DNA of 54,226 nucleotides from Anaerolineaceae bacterium (GTDB taxonomy: Bacteria > Chloroflexota > Anaerolineae > Promineifilales > Promineifilaceae). A program made the position numbers and the translations under genes. Below, in pieces: positions 8,413-16,830 of this stretch (the stretch's first letter is position 1; every line of letters starts with the position of its first letter). Where the stretch lies: contig PABI01000098.1 in NCBI GenBank assembly GCA_002699125.1, forward strand, positions 1-54,226. Reading direction: 5' to 3'. Below the pieces are notes generated by a model. That model searched no databases and was not told the DNA's origin. It was given only the letters and a program-made list of their open reading frames with translations.

Positions 8413-10257
8413 ATGAAAACGACTTCTTTGACTGGCCTAGCCCTTACGTTAGTGATGCTGCTGCTTGTTTTGCTGGCTGCTTTTGTTTTCTTATTTCAGG
8501 GACGGCAGCAGGTGGTAGAGCAGCGAGACAGGCTGGAAACGCAAACGGCCGATCTGCAACAAGATTTGGCCCAAACCGAACTTGATCTGGCGGCGGTCGA
8601 ATCGACCCGCGCCGCCACAGCCGATGCCCTGGCGACGGCCGAATCCAGCACGGTCCTGTTGGATGGCGAACTGGTGCGCAGCCAGCAAGAGGTGGATGCG
8701 CTTACAGAACAGCTTGACGCTGCCAGCCAGACAATCACCACGCTGCAAAATCAGCAGGAAGAAGTATTGGCCCAGCCGCCCGAAGTGGCTATTTTGTCGC
8801 CGACCAGCGGCCGTATTGTGCCGCAAGGTGAATCGGTCAACATCGTTCTTGTGGCCACCGATCCAAAAGGGGTGACTTCCGTAAATCTGGCGATAAACGA
8901 CGAACCGGTGGAAACCTACATGCCGGGAAACGAGACGTTGTTTACGGCCGTTTCTCCCTGGGAACCCACTGAAGCCAATGAATATGTCATCCAGCTAACG
9001 GCCGTGAACAGCGAAGGCATCAGCAGCCGCAATGCCACGGTAACCGTTACCGTGGCTTTGGCCGACGCCGCCAGTCGCCCGGCTGGTGACGACAATGCTG
9101 TGCTGCGCCAGGATATCAGCGAGCTGGTGAGCGGCTTGCGCCAGCTGCCCGCCGCCGACAGCGACGTCGCTGAACAGCTAGTTACCGGTGTGCTACTACG
9201 CCAGGCTCAGCAGGACGATGTCACGGCGTTGGTCGGCAGCGACCGATGGCAGACGGCGGGTGCCGTGGGCGCAGCGTTTGACTTCGCCCCGGCCGATTTT
9301 GATTACGCAGCGCTGCTCCAGGCGGTACACGGTACGGCAACCCCGGCTCTGTACCGTCCCTTGTCTGATGAGATGCTGCTGTTGGATGAGGCCGAATCGT
9401 TTACGGCCGTGGCCCAATTGGGCTACGTGCGGCAGCTGCTGTATCAAATTCAGGATCAAAACTTTGGGCTGGATCAGCTCACAACAGGGGAGTTAACGCT
9501 GGATGGGGCGTTGGCCCTGGCGGCGTTGAGCGAAGGGGAAGCGACCGTCGTGCAGGAGAACTTCCTCACTGCCCGTTACCTGCCGTTGGAAACGGCCGTC
9601 ATTCCCGAAACCTGGGTGATGGATACGGCCGTCTTGGCCGACGTTCCCCCCGCCATTGCCAACCGGCTGCTGTTCCCTTATGAATTTGGCGATGACTTTG
9701 CCCGTTTTTTGTATGAAGCGGGCGGCTATCCAGCATTAGATGATGCCTGGGCCAATCCACCGCAATCGACTGAGCAAATTATGCACCCGGAAACGTACGT
9801 GGCTGATGAAGGTCCCTCCCTGGTGACACTGCCGGATTTACAGACGCTGTTAGGCGATGAGTGGACGCTGGTGATGGAATCAGTGCTGGGGGAATTTATG
9901 CTGCGGCAATATCTAGCACAGCAGTTAAATGAGTCTCAGGTGGAAACGGCCGCTTCCGGCTGGGGCGGCGATCGTTTTGCTATCTACACCAATGAGGCGG
10001 ACGGCAGCTATGTGATGGCTCTACACACTGTCTGGGACACCGTGACGGACAGCACCGAGTTTGCTGCACTTTACCCCAACTATCCCACACGCCTGTTTGG
10101 CAGCAGCGGCGAACTGCAAGCCAACGGCGGCGAGTGCTGGCAAGGTGAGGACGAACTCATCTGCCTATATCAATCCGAGCAAGAAACCCTCATCGTGCGC
10201 GGCCCGGATATGGCGCTGGTTTTGGACGTCGTTAACGCAATCTTCCCCGCTGAGTGA
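8413..10257 (+). CDS. Membrane-anchored coiled-coil/Ig-like protein with a degenerate metallopeptidase-like domain
   Basis: This 614-residue protein starts with a membrane helix (LALTLVMLLLVLLAAFVFLF, residues ~7-28). A coiled coil follows at ~32-110 (QRDRLETQTADLQQDLAQ), then an Ig-like domain at ~118-215 (PEVAILSPTSGRIVPQGESV). From ~300 the sequence follows a gluzincin-like peptidase pattern I recall from secreted proteins: the helix YVRQLLYQIQDQNFGL sits where active members have a Y-V-H-E-x-x-H-A-L-Q-D-Q helix, and downstream come LSEGEAT and PPQSTEQIMHPETY. The three expected catalytic positions H, E and H are R, Q and Y here, so it is probably inactive. It is exposed outside the cytoplasmic membrane. 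The alignment is from memory. Confidence 0.75.
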   Translation: MKTTSLTGLALTLVMLLLVLLAAFVFLFQGRQQVVEQRDRLETQTADLQQDLAQTELDLAAVESTRAATADALATAESSTVLLDGELVRSQQEVDALTEQLDAASQTITTLQNQQEEVLAQPPEVAILSPTSGRIVPQGESVNIVLVATDPKGVTSVNLAINDEPVETYMPGNETLFTAVSPWEPTEANEYVIQLTAVNSEGISSRNATVTVTVALADAASRPAGDDNAVLRQDISELVSGLRQLPAADSDVAEQLVTGVLLRQAQQDDVTALVGSDRWQTAGAVGAAFDFAPADFDYAALLQAVHGTATPALYRPLSDEMLLLDEAESFTAVAQLGYVRQLLYQIQDQNFGLDQLTTGELTLDGALALAALSEGEATVVQENFLTARYLPLETAVIPETWVMDTAVLADVPPAIANRLLFPYEFGDDFARFLYEAGGYPALDDAWANPPQSTEQIMHPETYVADEGPSLVTLPDLQTLLGDEWTLVMESVLGEFMLRQYLAQQLNESQVETAASGWGGDRFAIYTNEADGSYVMALHTVWDTVTDSTEFAALYPNYPTRLFGSSGELQANGGECWQGEDELICLYQSEQETLIVRGPDMALVLDVVNAIFPAE

Positions 10258-10572
10258 TTTAACGCAGAGGCGCAGAGCCACAGAGAAAAGCTACAATCTC
10301 CACGTGTAATTCCCGCGAAAACAGGAATCCAGGTCCAACCTAAACTGTCATTCTGAAAGCGGCCACACCGCGCACGGCGTTCTATGAGTAAAGAAACGGC
10401 ATCTAAATGGCCTTGTTTCTGAGTAATGAAGCGCCGCGAAATGAAGAATCCCTCTAAACTTTGCCAGCCGGACCCTTTGCTCGCGAATCAAGTATGCTCT
10501 TTTGCTATGCCGCAGGGATGCTTCGCTGCGCTCAGGCTTGTGCTGAGCTTGCCGAGGTAATGACAATCGGTG
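10258..10572. other. Intergenic region with dispersed repeat fragments
   Basis: No gene is seen. Positions 10261-10290 carry an AACGCAGAGGCGCAGAG-type repeat, seen again at 21086 and inverted at 40108. Positions ~10510-10560 carry a GCTTCGCTGCGCTCAGG...GTGCTGAGCTTGCCGAGG element of the kind scattered between genes in many genomes. No promoter was assigned. Confidence 0.6.
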
Positions 10573-10842
10573 TCAGGGAATCTGCACGTCATCAACAATG
10601 CCGACGATGACGGCACGGACGGGGGCGACTTTCATGTTGAGGACCTGGCGTGCACCATTTCCTTCATCAAGCACAAGCACCTTGTCGCCTACCCCCGCCT
10701 GCACCATATCAACACAAATATCATAGCCGCCGGTGGGTTCGCCATCTTCCCCCAGCCGGTCTACAATGAGCAGTTTACGGCCGTTAAACGCCGTATGTTT
10801 AATCGTTGCCACCACCGTACCGCTAACTCGTCCTACGTACAT
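10573..10842 (-). CDS. BMC-P pentameric vertex protein (EutN/CcmL family), isolated copy
   Basis: The 89-residue product has the full EutN/CcmL pattern: N-terminal GRVSGTVVATIKHTAFNGRKLLIVDRL, a central DMVQAGVGDKVLVLDEGNGARQVL, and C-terminal PVRAVIVGIVDDVQI. These proteins form pentamers that cap the vertices of bacterial microcompartments. It is alone on the minus strand, about 5 kb beyond the main shell-gene block and separated from it by the kinase gene and a plus-strand operon. With the copies at 15771 and 21156 it makes three distinct pentamer proteins. A ribosome site is not clear (GAGG lies too close to the ATG). Confidence 0.9.
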   Translation of the reverse strand: MYVGRVSGTVVATIKHTAFNGRKLLIVDRLGEDGEPTGGYDICVDMVQAGVGDKVLVLDEGNGARQVLNMKVAPVRAVIVGIVDDVQIP

Positions 10843-10947
10843 GCCTCAATCGTAAAGCGAAACGGCAAATTCGACAATCTCAATTTTATTGTCGCCCTTC
10901 TTGCCCTATGCTATTCTGACGTCATTCGTTTGATAAAGGAGTGGAAT

Positions 10948-11595
10948 ATGAGTCGAAAAATGTTTACTTTTTTTGTTTTGGCAGTGATGGTCTTATTATC
11001 AGCAGCCTGTGGTGGCCCATCACAGGAGTATGAAACCGGTGAAGTCCTGTTGAATGAATCGTTCAACGAGTCTGCGGCCTGGGAAACTTATGTCAGCGAT
11101 GAAGCTGCTTTGCAGGTTGTCGATGGCGCCTATCGTGTGCAAACTGGCGACGGGGGCTATATCTGGGGTTTGAATGAATCTGAACATGACGATGTCGTGA
11201 TCGAAGTCACGTCCAACCAGCTTTCAGCTTTTGAAAACAATGCGTACGGCGTCATGTGCCGCTCTGACACCAGCAACAATGGCGATGGTTACTACTTTCT
11301 CATCAGCGGGGATGGTTATTATGCTATTGCCAAAGGGGAAGGGGATGACGTGAACGAATTGGTTGAATGGGAAACCAGCTCGGCCATCAATCAGGGACAG
11401 GCCAGCAACACCATTCGGGCTGTCTGCATCGGCGATTATTTGGCGCTGTACGTGAATGGCGAATTTTTAGCTGACACAGAAGATGGTGAATATACGTCTG
11501 GTTATGCCGGTTTTGCTGCAACTGCTTTTGAAGGTGGCAGCACAGATATCAGCTTTGACAATTTAACGATTACGGCCGCTTCCCTGGCAAATTAG
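10948..11595 (+). CDS. Lipoprotein with LamG/DUF1080-like domain
   Basis: Start ATG 10948 is preceded by AAAGGAG at 10935; upstream in-frame codons overlap the antisense pentamer gene and are discounted. The 215-residue product has the lipoprotein signal MSRKMFTFFVLAVMVLLSAAC (lipobox SAAC). A single jellyroll-type domain follows, with LLNESFNESAAWE at the start and a GDYLALYVNGEFLAD strand pair and a C-terminal DISFDNLTIT, as in 3-keto-disaccharide hydrolase-like or laminin G-like modules. It is probably a surface carbohydrate-binding lipoprotein. It is the first gene of a three-gene operon, with 2 bp to the next start. Confidence 0.82.
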   Translation: MSRKMFTFFVLAVMVLLSAACGGPSQEYETGEVLLNESFNESAAWETYVSDEAALQVVDGAYRVQTGDGGYIWGLNESEHDDVVIEVTSNQLSAFENNAYGVMCRSDTSNNGDGYYFLISGDGYYAIAKGEGDDVNELVEWETSSAINQGQASNTIRAVCIGDYLALYVNGEFLADTEDGEYTSGYAGFAATAFEGGSTDISFDNLTITAASLAN

Positions 11596-11597
11596 TC

Positions 11598-12179
11598 ATG
11601 ATTCAGTTAGGAAACCCCTATACTAAACAGGAAATTGCCGCTGCGTTTGTGATGGAGTTTACGGCCGTACACACCTTCTTTGCTGCCATCGACGAAGCAC
11701 AATTTCTAGCCGCCCCGGAAGGTGTCTGGTCCCCCGCCGAAAATCTGGTCCATCTCATTAAATCGTGCGCGCCGGTAATCATGGCATTAAACATTCCTCA
11801 AACTGCACTGCGTATTCGCTTTGGCTGGGTGCGGCACGAGCTGCGCACGCTGGCCCAGGTGCGCCACACCTACGTCAATGAGGCGCTGGCCAATGGCGGA
11901 CGAGCCGGCGGTCCCTTTTTGCCGGAGGGCGTGGAACCAACGGCCGGAACGCAAGCGCGCATTCTGGCCAAATGGCAAGAAAAAGGTACCGAACTGCAAG
12001 CGGCGCTGGAGAAATGGTCCGACAAAGCGCTGGACCATTACCTGCTGCCCCATCCGCTGCTGGGCAAAATGACCGTGCGCGAAATTTTGTTCTTCACCCT
12101 TTACCACAACCTGCACCACGTCAACGACGTGCAGCGGCTGCTCAACCAGTCGGAAAGCGAATGGTTTGCATCGGCATGA
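11598..12179 (+). CDS. DinB-like (DfsB/YfiT superfamily) protein
   Basis: The 193-residue, mostly helical protein has the DinB-fold metal-binding His pattern: WSPAENLVHLIKS early and LYHNLHHVNDVQRLL at the C-terminus. The family includes thiol-dependent transferases and stress-induced proteins; most members have no known substrate. It starts 2 bp after the lipoprotein gene and its stop overlaps the GNAT start by 3 bases (ATGA), so the three genes are very likely cotranscribed. Confidence 0.82.
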   Translation: MIQLGNPYTKQEIAAAFVMEFTAVHTFFAAIDEAQFLAAPEGVWSPAENLVHLIKSCAPVIMALNIPQTALRIRFGWVRHELRTLAQVRHTYVNEALANGGRAGGPFLPEGVEPTAGTQARILAKWQEKGTELQAALEKWSDKALDHYLLPHPLLGKMTVREILFFTLYHNLHHVNDVQRLLNQSESEWFASA

Positions 12180-12685
12180 AAGTAATTGAGACAGACCGCT
12201 TGCAGTTGTGTCACTTCACCCTTAACGATGCCCCTTTTGTTTTGGAACTGGTCAACGATCCGTCATGGATTCAGTTTATCGGTGATCGGGGCATTCGCAC
12301 GCTGGCGCAAGCAGAGGAGTACCTGCAAACCGGGCCGATGGCCAGCTATGCTGAAAATGGTTTTGGTTTGTACCTGGTGCAGCGCCAGGCGGATGATGTG
12401 CGGCTGGGGATGTGTGGCTTGGTGAAACGGCCGTCTCTCCCCCACGTTGATATCGGTTTTGCTTTCTTGCCCCAGTTCACCGGCCAGGGATATGCGTTTG
12501 AGGCGGCAACGGCCGTTCTCCATCACGCCCACCACGATCTCAACCTCTCGCCCATTGTGGCCATCGTTGCCCCAGACAACCAGCGCTCGATCAAGCTGCT
12601 GCAAAAGTTGGGGCTGCAATTTCAGAAAATGATTTCCCTGGCCGAGAATCAGCCAGAGATCATGCTGTTTCATCCTGCCGTCTGA
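12176..12685 (+). CDS. GNAT family N-acetyltransferase (RimJ/RimL-like)
   Basis: The start is set at ATG 12176, overlapping the DinB-like stop; the longer open frame upstream is out of context inside that gene. The 169-residue protein shows the RimJ-type pattern: TDRLQLCHFTLNDAPFVLELVND at the start, DIGFAFLPQFTGQGYAFEAATAVL with the acetyl-CoA binding Q-x-x-G-x-G/A turn, and a C-terminal APDNQRSIKLLQKLGLQFQ. It would transfer an acetyl group from acetyl-CoA to an amine; the substrate is unknown. Confidence 0.9.
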   Translation: MKVIETDRLQLCHFTLNDAPFVLELVNDPSWIQFIGDRGIRTLAQAEEYLQTGPMASYAENGFGLYLVQRQADDVRLGMCGLVKRPSLPHVDIGFAFLPQFTGQGYAFEAATAVLHHAHHDLNLSPIVAIVAPDNQRSIKLLQKLGLQFQKMISLAENQPEIMLFHPAV

Positions 12686-12725
12686 CATTGAAAGGGTAAG
12701 CACATTGCTAAATCAGAGAAGAGAA

Positions 12726-15572
12726 TCAGGGCAGCCGCCACAAGATCGCGGCGCCATCTTCACTGCCGGAAACCAGGGCCGTGCCGTCTGGTGCCCAGTC
12801 CAGGGTAATAATCGGGCCAACGTGATCGTGCAGTTGGGCCAGTGGGTCGCCCGTGTCGGCGTTCCAGATTCGGAGCGCCATGTCCCAGCCGCCGGTTGCC
12901 AGCAAACGGCCGTCGCCAATCCAGGCCACACTCGTCGCTAACTCTTGATGCGCTTCCTGCCAGATCATCTCACCCGAGGCGCGATCCCAAACCCGCACCG
13001 TAAAATCATGGGAAACAGTCGCCAGCCGGCGGCCATCCGGCGACCAGGCGACATTGCGCACGGCGTCTGTATGCCCTACAAGCGTCAGCAGTTCTTCGCC
13101 TGATTGCCGCTGCCAGACACGGGCCACGCCATCCCAGCCGCTGCTGGCCAACTCGGACCCATCTGGCGACCAGGCCAGCTGTGAAACGGCATCTTCATGG
13201 ATTTGCTTGTCTGCCCAAATTTCGTCTGCTTCAACATCCCACAACCAGAGGTGGCCGGCAAAATCGGCAATGGCCACGATGGGTTCTGTGGGTGACCAGG
13301 CAAGCGTGCTTACTTCGTCATTCGGGTGGGGCCATTGCAACCGTTCGGCTTGCTGGGCCACGTCCCACAGCCGCACCAGGCCATCCCCGCCGGTTGAAAC
13401 CAAAGCAGACCCATCGGGCGACCAGGATACGGCCGTTACCCCATACGCATGTCCCGGCAGCACCAACGGCGCTTCACGTCCGGCCTGGTGGATACGCACC
13501 GAGCCGTCGCTGTGACCAATTGCTAAACGTGTGCCGTCGGGTGAAAAGGCAATCGCGCCGGAAACGGCCGTGTGTTCTGCCGTTCTCGCCGACACCTGCC
13601 GCCCTTCGGCATCCACCACGGCCAAAACGCCGTTGTCTAAAACCATCAGCAGCTCATTGCTGTCGGCCAGCCAGTGGAGGCGAACGGGCACACTGCTAAA
13701 GTTGAACGTGGGCAGCAGGCGCAGCCGTCGGCCCACCAGCCCGCCCCACACCTGGACCGCCCCGTCGCCGCTGGTGGTGATCAGCAGCGCATTGTCCGGC
13801 GACCAGACGGCATCATAAACGCCATACTCCATGCCGTCGAGCACAAAACGCTCACGGCCGTCTGCATTCCAAACCTGCACTGTCGATTCTTGCAAGTTGG
13901 TCAGCAGGAACTGTGCGCCATTTGCCGACCAGCGTAAATTGCCCCGTTCGCTGGGAATATCTGTGAGCAAGGCTGCTTCTTGCTGCCGCTCGACATGCCA
14001 CAGGCGGGCGCTGTCTGGACTGGCGGAGGCCAGCAGCGCGCCGTCGGGCGAGAAGGCCAGGTGGGTAATGCTTTCGCGATGTCCGGCCAGTTCACCCAGG
14101 CTGTTGGTGGTGTCTGGCTCCCACAGCAAAATCTGGCTGCCCCAGGTAGCCGAGGCCAAAATGTTGCCGTTTGGCGACCAATCCAGGGCGATCACCTGGT
14201 CTGGGTGGGGAATCTCGCCGAGCTGCTCGCCGCTTGCCACGTGCCAGATGCGCACCGTCTGGTCCCAGCTGCCGGAAGCCAACTGCTGGCTGTCTGGCGA
14301 CCAGGCGATGCTGCTTACCAGCCCGGCGTGCCCTGGCAGCTGCTGATGCAGCTCCAGCGTGTGGGCGTCATAAATCCAGATGCCGGCGCTGCCGCCCACG
14401 GCCAATAGTTGGGAATCGGGGCTGAGCACGGCCGTTTCAATGGTCCCTCGCCCAAACTGATTTTGCGGCACCAGTTCCTGCACATTTTCCGGGGTGATCG
14501 CTCCGGGAACGGCCGTTTGTCCAGGTTCCTCCCCATCATTTCTGAGCGCATCCAAAATTCGGGGCACGATGAATACGACCAACAAACCGAGCACAACAAG
14601 ACCAGCCACGCTCCACAACCAGCGAGGGAACGGCCGTTTGGCGACAACAGTTTTCGGTTCAGCCGGTTTGGTGGGGATGAGATCGCTCTTGGGTGGAACG
14701 GCCGTAGGCGGTGGGGCTGGTTGTGGTGGGGGTGGAGCCGTTTCGGCTGGCGGCTGTGCTTCAACCCGCAGGGCGGAAGAAAGTGTTTCGGCCAGCTGGC
14801 TGGCTTTCTCATAGCGAGCGGTAACTTGCTTGGCCGTAGCTCGGGTAATCACGTCTTCGCAGCCCGGCGGCAAATCCGGTTTGACGTCTAGCACGCGGGG
14901 CATGGGCTCGGTCATTTGCTTGACCAGGAGCATGGCGGGGGTATCAGCCTGGTACGGCCGTTCGCCCGTCAACATTTCAAACACGATGATTCCCAAAGCG
15001 TAGATGTCGGTACGGCCGTCCACCACCTTGCCCTCAATTTGCTCCGGACTCATGTAAGCCGGCGTGCCGATTAGCCCGCTGCCCGTCAGCGTGGCGCTGG
15101 AATTGGCCATGCGGGCAATGCCGAAGTCGGCCAGGTAAGCCTCGCCGTATTGGTCAAACAAAATGTTGCCCGGCTTCAAATCGCGGTGGATGACGCCTGC
15201 CTCGTGAGCACGGTCCAGGGCTGAGCCAATACGATCTAAAATTTTACTGACTTCGTTAATGGGGAGGGGGCCGTCTTTTAACCGCTCGGCCAGGGAACCG
15301 CCTTGCATCAGGCGCATAACCAGGTACGGCTGGTCATCTTCCTCACCGTAATCGTGTACCGGCACGATGGCCGGATGTTCCAGAGCGGCAATGGTTTGCG
15401 CTTCGCGGTCAAAACGGGTGCGGAATTGGGGGTCTAATGTTAGTTCGCGGGGCAGGATTTTAACGGCCACGTCGCGGTTAAAGCGGGGGTCATGGGCGCG
15501 ATAAATGGTGGACATACCGCCGTGCCCCAGCTGCTCTTTTATCTCATACCGGCCAACTTTTTCAGGAACCAT
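12726..15572 (-). CDS. Ser/Thr protein kinase with transmembrane helix and two WD40 propellers
   Basis: The chosen start MVPEKVGRYEI at 15572 gives 948 residues. The kinase domain (~8-270) is intact: Gly loop LGHGGMSTIY, VAVKIL lysine, catalytic HRDLKPGN, DFG in LADFGIARM and MSPE. A Pro-rich linker precedes a single membrane helix (SVAGLVVLGLLVVFIVP). The outer part holds 14 WD40-like units (WSPDG...VRIWD pattern), enough for two seven-bladed propellers. Such PknB-like receptors sense through the outer domain and phosphorylate cytoplasmic proteins. It is the last gene of the minus-strand block, 198 bp after a BMC pentamer gene; a functional link to the microcompartment is possible but unproven. 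Confidence 0.93.
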   Translation of the reverse strand: MVPEKVGRYEIKEQLGHGGMSTIYRAHDPRFNRDVAVKILPRELTLDPQFRTRFDREAQTIAALEHPAIVPVHDYGEEDDQPYLVMRLMQGGSLAERLKDGPLPINEVSKILDRIGSALDRAHEAGVIHRDLKPGNILFDQYGEAYLADFGIARMANSSATLTGSGLIGTPAYMSPEQIEGKVVDGRTDIYALGIIVFEMLTGERPYQADTPAMLLVKQMTEPMPRVLDVKPDLPPGCEDVITRATAKQVTARYEKASQLAETLSSALRVEAQPPAETAPPPPQPAPPPTAVPPKSDLIPTKPAEPKTVVAKRPFPRWLWSVAGLVVLGLLVVFIVPRILDALRNDGEEPGQTAVPGAITPENVQELVPQNQFGRGTIETAVLSPDSQLLAVGGSAGIWIYDAHTLELHQQLPGHAGLVSSIAWSPDSQQLASGSWDQTVRIWHVASGEQLGEIPHPDQVIALDWSPNGNILASATWGSQILLWEPDTTNSLGELAGHRESITHLAFSPDGALLASASPDSARLWHVERQQEAALLTDIPSERGNLRWSANGAQFLLTNLQESTVQVWNADGRERFVLDGMEYGVYDAVWSPDNALLITTSGDGAVQVWGGLVGRRLRLLPTFNFSSVPVRLHWLADSNELLMVLDNGVLAVVDAEGRQVSARTAEHTAVSGAIAFSPDGTRLAIGHSDGSVRIHQAGREAPLVLPGHAYGVTAVSWSPDGSALVSTGGDGLVRLWDVAQQAERLQWPHPNDEVSTLAWSPTEPIVAIADFAGHLWLWDVEADEIWADKQIHEDAVSQLAWSPDGSELASSGWDGVARVWQRQSGEELLTLVGHTDAVRNVAWSPDGRRLATVSHDFTVRVWDRASGEMIWQEAHQELATSVAWIGDGRLLATGGWDMALRIWNADTGDPLAQLHDHVGPIITLDWAPDGTALVSGSEDGAAILWRLP

Positions 15573-15654
15573 AAAAGCATTGTACACCTGGCTTGCAGCT
15601 TGTAAAGCAATCAAATTTACAAGCTCTATCAGATTAGGGCACAGATGGTTCGGC

Positions 15655-15740
15655 TGCGCTCACCACAAGCTTCCACAGATAAACACAGATTGAGAAATAA
15701 AAATCAGTGCAAATCAGTGTTCATCTGTGTCCTAAAATCA
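15655..15740. repeat. Intergenic word-repeat element
   Basis: Short words recur in both orientations (CACAGATAAACACAGATT, then CAGTGCAAATCAGTG, then CATCTGTGTCC), which can fold into an imperfect hairpin. It lies between the pentamer gene at 15771 and the kinase gene. No protein is encoded. Confidence 0.55.
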
Positions 15741-15770
15741 ATTATTAGAAAGTCAAAAAGGATTAGCGGA

Positions 15771-16040
15771 TTAGGAAAGATGGACGTCGTCGACGATGCC
15801 GACGATGGCGTGGTCTACGGGGACAAAGGGGATGGGCATGGCCTGGGCGGCTTCACGGCTGCCGACGATGAAGACCAGCTCTTCCGGGCCGGCCTGGAAG
15901 GTGGCGTCAGCGGCCACCACCGGCTTGCCTTCCGGCTCTTGCTGTTTGGTCAAAGGCTGCACCATCAGGAACTTGATGCCTTCTAGACCTTCATATTTTT
16001 GGGTAGCGACTACTGTGCCGATTACTTTTGCTAATTGCAT
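15771..16040 (-). CDS. BMC-P pentameric vertex protein (EutN/CcmL family)
   Basis: The 89-residue product has N-terminal AKVIGTVVATQKYEGLEGIKFLMV, a central GPEELVFIVGSREAA and C-terminal DHAIVGIVDDVHL, the EutN/CcmL fold. It would close vertices of the microcompartment shell. It follows the tandem BMC shell gene at 16166 on the same strand, with a 125-bp gap that contains a 15-bp inverted repeat. Confidence 0.92.
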   Translation of the reverse strand: MQLAKVIGTVVATQKYEGLEGIKFLMVQPLTKQQEPEGKPVVAADATFQAGPEELVFIVGSREAAQAMPIPFVPVDHAIVGIVDDVHLS

Positions 16041-16062
16041 AATTTTGTATTTCTAGGCGTGT

Positions 16063-16124
16063 GGGCGAGGCAATTGGAGAAATGGTTGTTTGTTGGGCCA
16101 GGATTATACCCAATTGCCTCGCCC
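16063..16124. repeat. 15-bp inverted repeat between shell genes
   Basis: GGGCGAGGCAATTGG at 16063-16077 is exactly complementary to CCAATTGCCTCGCCC at 16110-16124, with 32 bases between. It is followed by the repeated words CCGAATACTGACCACCGAATACCG. It lies between the BMC-T and BMC-P genes and would form a stable hairpin in the mRNA. There is no T-run, so termination is not indicated; a processing or stability element is possible. Confidence 0.7.
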
Positions 16125-16165
16125 CTACCGTTTACCGAATACTGACCACCGAATACCGAACACCA

Positions 16166-16753
16166 TTACGCCGGTTCCCAGCCAAAATGTTGGCCAAAAC
16201 GGCCGTATCCATTCACATTTTCCCACATTTCAGCATGAAGCTGGGGGATGACCATTTGTCGTACGAGCTGGTTTTGGGCGATGGTGCTGCCGAGGGCAAC
16301 GGCCGTTGCCACATCCGCTACCAGGCCATGAAAATAAACCAGCCCCTTGCCGCCTAAACCATCTGCCAGGCGTAGTTGCAGCAGTGATACTTCGGCCCCT
16401 TTCAGCCCAGCATCGGCGGCCAAAATGGCGCAGGCGACACTGATCGTTTCGATAATCCCCAGCGCATCTTCTTGCGCCGTTTGCCGCTTGCCGCTGAGGG
16501 CTGCCACTACGTCGGGATGCACGTTGGGCAAAAAGAGGGTGTCGCGCAGCGCTGCCTGCCCGGTTTCCTTGCCCGCGGCAAACGCTTCTTCCACCGGAGC
16601 CACATTGCCGGCCACCAGCACCAAATAATGCCCCGGCTGCACCGTGCCAGCCTGGATGGTTTGCACCGGCGCACGCTTCACCATCGCGTCACCCGCTTCA
16701 ATGCCGGCGGCAATGCTGCTAAATTCCAGAAGGGCAATGGCGGGAAAATCCAT
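16166..16753 (-). CDS. BMC-T shell protein (two BMC domains)
   Basis: The 195-residue protein contains two tandem BMC domains: residues ~4-90 (AIALLEFSSIAAGIEAGDAMVKRAPV, then YLVLVAGNVAPVEEAFAAG) and ~97-185 (ALGIIETISVACAILAADAGLKGAEV, then GLVYFHGLVADVATAVALG). Such proteins form pseudohexameric trimers in microcompartment facets, often with gated or metal-lined pores. It resembles PduT in length and order, but I see no pore-loop Cys of the Fe-S-binding kind. It lies downstream of the response regulator/ATPase gene and upstream of a pentamer gene. Confidence 0.92.
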   Translation of the reverse strand: MDFPAIALLEFSSIAAGIEAGDAMVKRAPVQTIQAGTVQPGHYLVLVAGNVAPVEEAFAAGKETGQAALRDTLFLPNVHPDVVAALSGKRQTAQEDALGIIETISVACAILAADAGLKGAEVSLLQLRLADGLGGKGLVYFHGLVADVATAVALGSTIAQNQLVRQMVIPQLHAEMWENVNGYGRFGQHFGWEPA

Positions 16754-16754
16754 A

Positions 16755-16830
16755 AGTGTGTTCAGGTGTTCAAATTTTCAGGTGTTCATGTTTATACTTG
16801 ATACTTGAACACCTGAGCACTTAAACAAAA
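16755..16830. repeat. Inverted word-repeat element upstream of BMC-T
   Basis: TCAGGTGTTCAA occurs in the 16764-16790 region, and its inverse TTGAACACCTGA lies at about 16805-16817, with further partial copies (GTGTTCAGGTGTTCA). The element fills nearly the whole gap between two minus-strand genes and can fold into a hairpin. Confidence 0.65.

Noticed and set aside
10570..10947. Extended N-terminus of the 10948 lipoprotein
   Set aside because: It is antisense to the BMC pentamer gene, and the true lipoprotein signal begins at 10948 with a good ribosome site.
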